Positions 6,144-12,547 of a stretch of 16,423 nt of DNA are shown here, piece by piece. Every line of letters starts with the position of its first letter. The first letter of the stretch is position 1. A model generated the notes under the pieces. It was not told where the DNA came from, ran no database searches, and saw nothing but the letters and a program-made list of their open reading frames with translations. Origin of the DNA: an uncultured Candidatus Melainabacteria bacterium (GTDB taxonomy: Bacteria > Cyanobacteriota > Vampirovibrionia > Gastranaerophilales > Gastranaerophilaceae); contig CAKVJE010000038.1 of assembly GCA_934754735.1 (NCBI GenBank), positions 1-16,423 of the forward strand, read 5' to 3'. Made by a program: the position numbers and the translations under genes.

Positions 6144-8375
6144 TTATTCTCTAGTCATGGAAAGTAAGATTTCTTGAGGTATGTATGTGTTTTTAACTCC
6201 AGAATCTGTATTTGCCATAAAGAATTCAACAGATTCTCCATGCGCTATTCCAATTTTTTCAAACGGAATGCAAATATCAATTACATCATTATAAACCATT
6301 GTAATACCTTCCGGATTATCCAATGTCCACATATTTGGGTGTAAAACAGCTGTTAACCTTGGAGGATATAAGGTATCTTTAACTAGTGTTAATGTAAGTT
6401 CATGTTCAAATTTTTCAAGCAAAATCGGATAAGGATTATCAGTTTTACTAATAAGTCTAATAAATGCTCTATCGTTCATTTGATTAGCATTTCGTGTATA
6501 AATATAAAACTGATTAATTCTATCGACAAAACTTATTTCTCCTGAACCTTTATTGACATGAAGCCTGAAATAAATATTATCCTTATCACATCCAAAATTA
6601 ATTTTATCTACATTTTTATTTTCCCTAAACACTGGCCCGTCAATCATACTAATTGAACCTGAATTATACCAATCATCAGCACTGCTGTTTAAACCGTCCA
6701 TTCTTGGTGTAATTGAACGTTTTGGATGTTTAAACGGAACTTCCAGCGCTGTAATAAGAGTCTTATCCAAATATTCTGGATACTCTATTCCTAAAATTAA
6801 ATAAACATTTTTCAATCTTTCTCTGAACATATAATCAAAGATAAAATCTTGTCCGGAATTGTTAGGTTCTCCATACCACCAAAACCAATCACTACCTTCT
6901 GCAATCATTAATTCTCGTTTTGCAGTAGGAATATTGGGGTGATTTTTATTCTGTTTAACAAACGCTTCAAAATCGTCTTTTGTTCTTTTTAAATAAGCCC
7001 ATGCCTTATTTTTTTCAGGTTCGCCTATCCAATATTGGAACGTTTTATCAATCCAAGAACCTGAATAAATCTTTTTAAGAGGTTTTTTGTGTTCGTCATG
7101 TTCAATATAGTCGCTGATTAAAACGGTTTCAAGACTTTCATCAGATTCAATAAGCGAATAAATATTTTCTAAAAAGTCAATACCGTCATTTTGATAATTT
7201 TCCCAACAGTTTTCACAATCGGATGCAATTGTTAGAAGATGCGTTTTATCCGGAGATACAAGCAATTTATTTTGAATCATTTTAATTTTTTCAAACAAAT
7301 CATTTGCAGCCATTTTGGGATTGATTCCTGCGTATTCAAAATTTATTAAATTAGGAATTGACCTATCTCTAAAAATAACATCTATTTCACCATCTTTTGC
7401 CTGATAATTGTATACTTTTAGTAAATGATACGGATCGTTTAAATTACCTTTAAAATCACGGATAAAATCAAAATTTATAGAATTAGCCAAAACTCCTTCA
7501 TCAGAAATTGTCCATTTTATCCCCTCTTTAGAAAGCAAGTTTAAAGTCTTCGGACCTAAACAAAGTTCCGGTGGCCACATACCTTTAGGACGAACGCCAA
7601 AAATTGCTTCAATTTTATCCAGCGCACTTTTAATTTGAAATTTTGCATCTTCAAACATTCCTAAACTTGCAGGCAAACCTTCTGTTGTCAGTACCGATTT
7701 TACCGATGATTTAATATCTATCAAAATTGGTAAAATCGCGTGATAATAAGGACTTGTTGTTAGCTCTATCCTACCTTCTTTTATATATTTTTTATAAGTC
7801 GGAATGATTTCACGAATAATTGTTTTTTGTATATTAAGAATTTCTATTCTATCTTCTTGTGTATATCCGGTTTGTTTTACCCAAAGTTCTTTTAAACGCG
7901 GATAACGTTCGTAATGAATCGGATCAATCCAAACCAGATTGAACAAAGCCATTAAATCTGATAATTCTTGAGAAGAAAAATCCTCTAGAGTTGCTACATC
8001 CTTAGAAAAACGTTTTTGGTATAATTTTTTATAATTTTCGCTTCTATAAATCATTGTCTCAAATTTAGAGCTAAAAAAATTATTTAATATAAACGCTTTT
8101 TCTTCATCAGTAAGTTTTTCTGTGTCTGAAGCTGTCAGTTCAGAATGTATGTCATGATAACCATTTTCTGTATAATCAATTATTGAATCTAATAATGCCG
8201 GAACTATATTAAAATTAAGCTTTAATTTTGGGAATTTATCTAAGAACAGTACCATATCAAGGTAATCTTTTACAGCGTGAAGTCTCACCCAAGGCATAAG
8301 ATAAGTGCCTTCGATTTCATAGACCGGTTGATGCATGTGCCAATAAATTGCAAGAGATAGTTTTTGCTTATTCAT
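6144..8375 (-). CDS. Glycoside hydrolase family 57 (alpha-amylase/amylopullulanase-like)
   Basis: A 743-residue GH57 enzyme acting on alpha-glucans such as glycogen or starch by a retaining mechanism. Conserved regions: HQP (15-17) near the N-terminus, WPPE (267-270) with the likely nucleophile E270, FRDRSIPNLINFEY (335-348), ASDCENCWE (384-392) with the likely acid/base D386, and EGSDWFWWYGE (493-503), a landmark of amylopullulanase-type GH57 proteins. Residues about 545-743 are a beta-rich C-terminal domain resembling the glucodextranase/DOMON-like domains of this subgroup. No signal peptide is visible, suggesting cytosolic glycogen or maltodextrin metabolism. The start is fixed because HQP must lie near the N-terminus. 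There is no Shine-Dalgarno sequence; a strong promoter sits only nine bases before the ATG (see 8385-8413). Exact specificity (amylase, pullulanase or transferase) cannot be read. Confidence 0.9.
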   Translation of the reverse strand: MNKQKLSLAIYWHMHQPVYEIEGTYLMPWVRLHAVKDYLDMVLFLDKFPKLKLNFNIVPALLDSIIDYTENGYHDIHSELTASDTEKLTDEEKAFILNNFFSSKFETMIYRSENYKKLYQKRFSKDVATLEDFSSQELSDLMALFNLVWIDPIHYERYPRLKELWVKQTGYTQEDRIEILNIQKTIIREIIPTYKKYIKEGRIELTTSPYYHAILPILIDIKSSVKSVLTTEGLPASLGMFEDAKFQIKSALDKIEAIFGVRPKGMWPPELCLGPKTLNLLSKEGIKWTISDEGVLANSINFDFIRDFKGNLNDPYHLLKVYNYQAKDGEIDVIFRDRSIPNLINFEYAGINPKMAANDLFEKIKMIQNKLLVSPDKTHLLTIASDCENCWENYQNDGIDFLENIYSLIESDESLETVLISDYIEHDEHKKPLKKIYSGSWIDKTFQYWIGEPEKNKAWAYLKRTKDDFEAFVKQNKNHPNIPTAKRELMIAEGSDWFWWYGEPNNSGQDFIFDYMFRERLKNVYLILGIEYPEYLDKTLITALEVPFKHPKRSITPRMDGLNSSADDWYNSGSISMIDGPVFRENKNVDKINFGCDKDNIYFRLHVNKGSGEISFVDRINQFYIYTRNANQMNDRAFIRLISKTDNPYPILLEKFEHELTLTLVKDTLYPPRLTAVLHPNMWTLDNPEGITMVYNDVIDICIPFEKIGIAHGESVEFFMANTDSGVKNTYIPQEILLSMTRE

Positions 8376-8430
8376 ACTAAGGTTAGTATACTAAAAATCA
8401 CACTCTATATCAATAGAATATTTTAGTATG
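8373..8430. promoter_or_regulatory. Operator-like TTAGTAT/ATACTAA array at the GH57 promoter
   Basis: A perfect 12-bp palindrome TTAGTATACTAA (8383-8394) covers the -10 element. The same 7-base half-site recurs as ATACTAA at 8374-8380, touching the start codon, and as TTAGTAT at 8423-8429, outside the -35. Four half-sites in 56 bp around one promoter look like binding sites for a dimeric repressor, as expected for a sugar-controlled gene. No regulator gene is nearby. Confidence 0.5.
8385..8413 (-). promoter_or_regulatory. Promoter of the GH57 gene, probably leaderless
   Basis: On the minus strand TTGATA (8408-8413) and TATACT (8385-8390) are exactly 17 bp apart, each one or two bases from the sigma-70 consensus. 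The -10 ends nine bases before the ATG, so transcription should begin within about three bases of the start codon. No ribosome-binding site is present, which agrees with a leaderless message. Confidence 0.7.
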
Positions 8431-8719
8431 CAATGGAAAGTTGATAATTAATAATACCCTCTCCCTTTTACATCGCACTTCCCAATTTAAAATTTAACTA
8501 TTAGCTTGAAAGTGGGGCAGAAAACTTCCCCTAGGGGAGGGAATGCGCTACGACGTTCAATCTAGCACATGCAACTGGATTATTTCATCGCTAATTAAAA
8601 TCGTTATTTCTCGTAAAGACTGGGCTTCAGAATTTCAAGTGTGCCGTCATTTTGAAGCTCGATTTTTACACTTCACTTCCTTGTCTGTAGTAATGAATAC
8701 AAGCTTTGAAGTAAATATA
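8431..8719. other. Non-coding gap of decayed repeats
   Basis: About 290 bp without a credible gene between the HD-GYP gene and the GH57 promoter. AATGGAAAGTTGATAATTAAT (8432 onward) resembles the arm of the cassette at 12010. GC-rich CCCTCTCCC (near 8459) faces GGGGAGGGAAT (near 8534) as an imperfect inverted pair. A degenerate CTGGATT...CTCGTAAAGAC repeat lies at 8575-8620, and an imperfect hairpin with GGCTTCA/TGAAGCT arms at about 8631-8661. It looks like a graveyard of small dispersed repeats. Confidence 0.5.
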
Positions 8720-9481
8720 TTATTTATCAAATTTGGTTGCATATTTAACTAAAGCATTATAAATCTCAGGCAAAATTTTACCTTCGCGCACTTCTTTATA
8801 TAAAATCAAAAGTGCTTCAAGCCTGTTCAAACGACGTCGATAAACTCTTGCTTCTCTTAAAGCACTATATTTATCAGATATTGATACGATTTGCACTGCA
8901 ATATCTGAACTAATCGAATTTTCTATCGCCGGATAACCGGAATGTTTGAGATTTTGATGATGATATTTAATAAGCTCCAAAGTTTCATTTGAAATATTTT
9001 GAGTTTTTAAAAGCTCATAGCCTAAAGTTGAATGAATATTCATAATTTCACGTTCTTTTACATTCAATTTAGCCGGTTTGTTTAAAATTTTTGATGGAAT
9101 TAACACTTTGCCTAAATCATGAAGCATCGCAGCTTCTTTAATAATAGTTTGATTTAAACCAATTTTTGACCTTTCTGATAATTGAGACAAAACTCCTTCA
9201 GCTATATTGCAAGTTTCATTCATATGTCCGTTTGAAAGTTCTTTTAATGTTTTAGTATCAATTTCCGGTTTAATTTTATATTGTTTAAGAAGACCTTTTA
9301 TAGAAGGATTTAAAGCCATCATTCTTTTTACAGCATATTTTTGAATTCTTTCATCTTTTCCCGTATTCAAAAACGTTTTTCCACCTTCATCCGCATAAAC
9401 AAAATAACTGTTGCGATTAATCTGCACAGCACCTTTTAAGCTAACTCTTTTTTCTCTCTTTGGGGTTCTTTTTAAAAGCAT
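8720..9481 (-). CDS. HD-GYP-type phosphohydrolase, likely cyclic-di-GMP related
   Basis: A 253-residue protein whose residues about 82-235 match the HD-GYP fold: H86, the HD pair H121-D122 in MLHDLGK, IPSKILNKPAKLN (128-140), H150 in MNIHSTLG, H174-H175 in YHHQNLKHSGYP with GYP at 182-184, and D203 in ISDKYSAL. All metal ligands expected for the family appear present. The usual HHE..DG.GYP is HHQ..KHSGYP here, so Glu is replaced by Gln and the DG before SGYP is lost. HD-GYP proteins hydrolyse cyclic-di-GMP or related nucleotides. The first 80 residues are basic and unrecognised, without a clear receiver domain or membrane segment. The start at 9481 has only a weak ribosome-binding site. It forms a possible antagonist of the GGDEF protein at 3497-4369. 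Confidence 0.82.
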   Translation of the reverse strand: MLLKRTPKREKRVSLKGAVQINRNSYFVYADEGGKTFLNTGKDERIQKYAVKRMMALNPSIKGLLKQYKIKPEIDTKTLKELSNGHMNETCNIAEGVLSQLSERSKIGLNQTIIKEAAMLHDLGKVLIPSKILNKPAKLNVKEREIMNIHSTLGYELLKTQNISNETLELIKYHHQNLKHSGYPAIENSISSDIAVQIVSISDKYSALREARVYRRRLNRLEALLILYKEVREGKILPEIYNALVKYATKFDK

Positions 9482-9517
9482 TGTTCTTAATTGGATTTTT
9501 ATTTTTATCCTAATATA

Positions 9518-9546
9518 AGTTTACAATATAAATGTAATTTTTGCAA
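9518..9546 (-). promoter_or_regulatory. Candidate promoter of the HD-GYP gene
   Basis: On the minus strand TTGCAA (9541-9546) and TAAACT (9518-9523) are 17 bp apart, 36 bp before the ATG at 9481. Consensus match is moderate. Confidence 0.4.
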
Positions 9547-9602
9547 GGAGAGAATTAAAAGAACTGAACTTTTTTACGACTTTTAAATTATATTTTAATC
9601 AT

Positions 9603-10940
9603 TTATTTACGTTTCAGTCCTTCATAACCATTTTTTAAAACAAAATCAAATTTAGCATACTGGTCAATCATTTCTTGTTTGAAGCCTTCATTTTCGTATA
9701 TTTCTAAGCCAGCTCTCAATTGTTCTCTTTCATTTTCTGTTAAGTTTGTATAAGTTGACAAATCTGCACCATACAAATCTTCTAGTTTAATATCACCGTA
9801 CTGACTTTTTAACTTCGCAATAATAGTATTAGCATTCATTGTTTTCATACGATTTTCTTTTGTTAAAGATTGCATTCCTGATAAAATGCCCATAGCTTCT
9901 TGTGCAGTTTTCCATTCATCAAACGTAATATCATCGGCAGTTTTGCCTTCTTTCCCGTCATTAATTTTTGACATTGCCCATAAATATGCAGCTATTTCGT
10001 CTTCATCAAGTTTTCCATCATTGTTTTGGTCAAGAATTGCAACTCTATCTACAGATTCTTGTTGTAACATTTTGATTTCATCAGAAGTTAACTTTCTTCC
10101 TTGTTCTTTAGCTTCCATTCTGATGAATTCATTGACATCAATTTTTCCATCACCGTCTGCACTATCATATAGTTCAATGTATTCTTTTGCAGCTTGATGA
10201 AATGCAGCATTAAATTCTTCTTGACTTTGATGTTGCAATGCTGTCGTCACGGCTTCATTTTCTAATTTTGTATCGCAAGTAGTACCAGCTTGCCATGCAT
10301 CAGCAAATCTAGTCTCTTGAGCATGTGCTTTCAAACCTTTAGCATAGTTAACAATACGATTTTCTAATACAGTTTGGTCTGTAGTAATTCCATTCATTTG
10401 ATTATATTCAAGAATTGCTTTGTATTTATTAACAACATCATTTACATCAATATCAGATGTATAGATTTTACAATTTTGCAAGATTTCTTCAACTTGCGCT
10501 TTAGCAGGATCTGCTTTTCTTTTATTTGAAGCTTCTGATGAAGCAGGTGTAGTTGCAGATGTCGGTGCTTGTTCAGCAACAGGGGTAGTTTGAGATGCTT
10601 CTGAGGCTTTATCTTTTTGTTGATTTTTAGCATTTAGCCATTCTTGTGCTTTTTGTTTTATAAAATCCCAAACAACATTAGAAACATGATATTCACCTGT
10701 TTGAACTATATAATGTTTACCATTATTTACATTTGTATCACTATCACCAAATTGTTTTTGTTTACTGGTTTGTTCTACTTGTTCTTCTTTGATTTTATCA
10801 AATATTGATTGCCAAGTATCTGCTGATAATTGAATATTAGTCTCGAATTCCAGGTCTAAAGTTTTATCAATAGCCTGAGATAGACCTTGATTTTTATCTA
10901 TATTAATTACTGTATAATTTTTATTATTTACTGTAGTCAT
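9603..10940 (-). CDS. EF-hand calcium-binding protein of unknown role
   Basis: A 445-residue hydrophilic protein rich in Gln, Asn and Lys. Two EF-hand loops are visible: residues 260-271 (S-A-D-G-D-G-K-I-D-V-N-E), which has Ser in place of the first Asp, and 304-315 (D-Q-N-N-D-G-K-L-D-E-D-E), a textbook Ca2+ loop. They are 44 residues apart and could form a pair. Residues about 105-145 are a low-complexity Ala/Ser/Thr/Pro/Lys linker separating an N-terminal region (1-104) that I do not recognise from the helical EF-hand half. There is no signal peptide, membrane segment or sorting motif, so cellular location is open. The start has a weak AGG site; a TATAAT lies 27 bp upstream. It is divergent from glyQ. 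Calcium binding is a fair inference, function unknown. Confidence 0.82.
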   Translation of the reverse strand: MTTVNNKNYTVINIDKNQGLSQAIDKTLDLEFETNIQLSADTWQSIFDKIKEEQVEQTSKQKQFGDSDTNVNNGKHYIVQTGEYHVSNVVWDFIKQKAQEWLNAKNQQKDKASEASQTTPVAEQAPTSATTPASSEASNKRKADPAKAQVEEILQNCKIYTSDIDVNDVVNKYKAILEYNQMNGITTDQTVLENRIVNYAKGLKAHAQETRFADAWQAGTTCDTKLENEAVTTALQHQSQEEFNAAFHQAAKEYIELYDSADGDGKIDVNEFIRMEAKEQGRKLTSDEIKMLQQESVDRVAILDQNNDGKLDEDEIAAYLWAMSKINDGKEGKTADDITFDEWKTAQEAMGILSGMQSLTKENRMKTMNANTIIAKLKSQYGDIKLEDLYGADLSTYTNLTENEREQLRAGLEIYENEGFKQEMIDQYAKFDFVLKNGYEGLKRK

Positions 10941-10967
10941 AAAAACCTATGCTTGTATTACATCTAT

Positions 10968-10973
10968 ATTATA
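10968..10973 (-). promoter_or_regulatory. -10 element (TATAAT) for the EF-hand gene
   Basis: A perfect TATAAT on the minus strand lies 27 bp before the ATG at 10940. The region where a -35 should be (TTTACC at 16 bp spacing) is a poor match. Confidence 0.45.
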
Positions 10974-11071
10974 TAAAGGTTATAGAAAAGGTAAAATTTC
11001 TTAATCTTTAAAAATTTTTACAAAAATTTACAAAAGTTTTCTTTTTTCTTTTCATTTCACCTCTTTCTGTG

Positions 11072-11077
11072 TATAAT
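11072..11077 (+). promoter_or_regulatory. -10 element (TATAAT) for glyQ
   Basis: A perfect TATAAT lies 33 bp before the glyQ ATG. No good -35 stands out (TTTTCA at 17 bp is the nearest). AGAAGGAA serves as ribosome-binding site. Confidence 0.5.
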
Positions 11078-11110
11078 TAAGTGTAAAATTTACAATAGAA
11101 GGAATTAAAA

Positions 11111-11986
11111 ATGGCGCTAAATTTTCAAGATTTGATACTTAATCTATCACGTTATTGGTCAGAATACGGATGTATTATTCAACAACCTTATGATATTGAG
11201 AAAGGTGCTTCTACAATGAATCCGGCAACTTTCTTAAGAGCATTAGGTCCTGAACCATGGTCAACAGCTATGGTTGAACCTTGCAGACGTCCGACTGACG
11301 CAAGATACGGTGAAAATCCAAACAGATTGGGACATTATTTCCAATACCAAGTTATACTTAAACCATCACCTGATAACGCTCAAGAGCTTTATCTAAAGAG
11401 TTTGGAAGCTATGGGTATTGATTTAACGAAGCATGACGTAAGATTTGTAGAAGATAACTGGGAATCACCAACACTTGGTGCTGCCGGTGTAGGTTGGGAA
11501 GTTTGGTTAGACGGTATGGAAATTACTCAATTTACATATTTCCAACAAGTTGGCGGTTTAGAAGTTAAACCTGTGGCTTTAGAAATTACTTACGGTTTAG
11601 AAAGAATTGCCATGTACATTCAAAACAAAGAATCTGTTTTTGACATTATGTGGAACAACAATTTGAAATATGGCGATATTTACTTACAAAACGAAATTGA
11701 GCAATCAAAATACAACTTTGAATATTCTGATGCAGATAGACTATTCAAATTATTTGACGCTTATCAAAAAGAAGTTGATAATTGTATAAATGCAGAACTT
11801 GTATTACCTGCTTATGACTATGTTCTAAAATGTTCGCACACATTTAACTTATTGGACGCAAGAGGTGTAATAAGTAAAGATGAACGTATTAACTTTATTA
11901 ATAGAGTAAGAACAATGGCATCAGCAGTTGCTAAGTTGTACGTTGAACAACGTGAGAAACTCGGATTTCCGTTACTTCAAAAATAA
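11111..11986 (+). CDS. glyQ: Glycyl-tRNA synthetase alpha subunit
   Basis: Catalytic alpha subunit of the bacterial alpha2-beta2 glycyl-tRNA synthetase, which charges tRNA-Gly. The 291 residues match the usual length. The sequence is highly typical from the start: [77 protein letters not shown] and [13 protein letters not shown], ending in a helical tail. AGAAGGAA at normal spacing supports the ATG at 11111. The beta subunit gene glyS, usually next door in Proteobacteria and Firmicutes, is not in the window; separated glyQ and glyS are usual in Cyanobacteria. The stop is followed almost at once by the inverted-repeat cassette at 11986-12514, so its original 3' end may have been displaced. Confidence 0.96.
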   Translation: MALNFQDLILNLSRYWSEYGCIIQQPYDIEKGASTMNPATFLRALGPEPWSTAMVEPCRRPTDARYGENPNRLGHYFQYQVILKPSPDNAQELYLKSLEAMGIDLTKHDVRFVEDNWESPTLGAAGVGWEVWLDGMEITQFTYFQQVGGLEVKPVALEITYGLERIAMYIQNKESVFDIMWNNNLKYGDIYLQNEIEQSKYNFEYSDADRLFKLFDAYQKEVDNCINAELVLPAYDYVLKCSHTFNLLDARGVISKDERINFINRVRTMASAVAKLYVEQREKLGFPLLQK

Positions 11987-12009
11987 GTTGCTTTGTTGGA
12001 AGCATTTCC

Positions 12010-12048
12010 AATGGAAAATTGAAAATGGAAAGTGGAAAATTGTTTTAG
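12010..12048 (+). repeat. Left inverted arm of the cassette
   Basis: A 39-bp arm built of near-repeated units AATGGAAAATTG, AAAATGGAAAGTGG and AAAATTG, followed by TTTTAG. It is the exact reverse complement of 12453-12491. It starts 24 bp after the glyQ stop. Confidence 0.85.
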
Positions 12049-12078
12049 GAAATTCTTGTAGTGAGGAATGCTTAAAGG

Positions 12079-12441
12079 TTGGAAAGTAATAAGAATATTG
12101 TTGTAGAAAAAAGTTTTGATTTTGCAATCAGAATTGTTAAACTATACAAATATTTAACAGATAACAAGAAAGAATATGTACTTTCAAAACAGGTTCTTAA
12201 AAGTGGAACCAGTATTGGAGCAAACATTTCAGAAGCACAGCAAGGACAAAGCAAAAAAGATTTCTTGACAAAAATGAACATAGCACTAAAGGAATGTGCA
12301 GAAACAAAGTATTGGATAAAATTGCTGCAAGCAACAGATTACATTGATGAGAATCAAACAGAATCAATCTTAACAAATTGTACGGAATTGGAAAAAATGC
12401 TAACAAAAATCGTAAAAACAACAAGCATTCGCATAGATTGA
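12079..12441 (+). CDS. Four-helix-bundle protein, 23S rRNA intervening-sequence (S23) family
   Basis: A 120-residue protein with the full family signature: VEKSFDFAIRIVKLYKYL (9-26), LKSGTSIGANISEA (40-53), DFLTKMNIALKECAETKYW (61-79) and a C-terminal helix. Length is normal. The family was first seen inside intervening sequences of 23S rRNA genes and is related in fold to the Avd accessory proteins of diversity-generating retroelements; its biochemical role is unsettled. The only usable start is TTG at 12079, because an in-frame stop lies at 12073-12075; GAGG at 12063-12066 is a rather distant ribosome-binding site, with AAAGG abutting the TTG. It is the sole gene in the inverted-repeat cassette. 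Weak initiation suggests low expression. Confidence 0.88.
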   Translation: MESNKNIVVEKSFDFAIRIVKLYKYLTDNKKEYVLSKQVLKSGTSIGANISEAQQGQSKKDFLTKMNIALKECAETKYWIKLLQATDYIDENQTESILTNCTELEKMLTKIVKTTSIRID

Positions 12442-12452
12442 TAGATAATTAT

Positions 12453-12491
12453 CTAAAACAATTTTCCACTTTCCATTTTCAATTTTCCATT
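12453..12491 (+). repeat. Right inverted arm of the cassette
   Basis: Exact reverse complement of 12010-12048. It begins 11 bp after the stop of the four-helix-bundle gene; the permease gene starts 56 bp further on. No U-run follows the arm, so it is not a typical intrinsic terminator. Confidence 0.85.
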
Positions 12492-12547
12492 AGAAAAGCT
12501 TTCAACTTTCAACTAAAAAAGCATAAAGACAAAAGAAAGGTCGCTGA

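Larger units (their letters stand above)
11986..12514 (+). mobile_element. Intervening-sequence-like cassette: four-helix-bundle gene inside long inverted repeats
   Basis: The arms 12010-12048 and 12453-12491 are perfect 39-bp inverted repeats. Pairing continues outward to 11995 and 12506 (51 of 54 positions match) and, with one indel, to AGTTG at 11986 and CAACT at 12514. A single gene of the 23S rRNA intervening-sequence protein family fills the loop. A transcript would fold into a very long stem with the gene in the loop, as rRNA intervening sequences do, yet this one lies between glyQ and an amino-acid permease gene. There is no transposase and no target duplication that I can recognise. 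Mobility is inferred from structure. Confidence 0.65.

Noticed and set aside
8543..8752. 69-codon plus-strand open frame
   Set aside because: It runs through decayed repeats into the 3' end of the HD-GYP gene and has no credible start signal.
10442..10633. 63-codon minus-strand frame inside the EF-hand gene
   Set aside because: Shifted reading of the low-complexity linker; extreme Lys/Leu/His composition marks it as a shadow.
12010..12491. The long inverted repeat as a simple glyQ terminator
   Set aside because: The arms are 404 bp apart with a gene between them, and no U-run follows the right arm.
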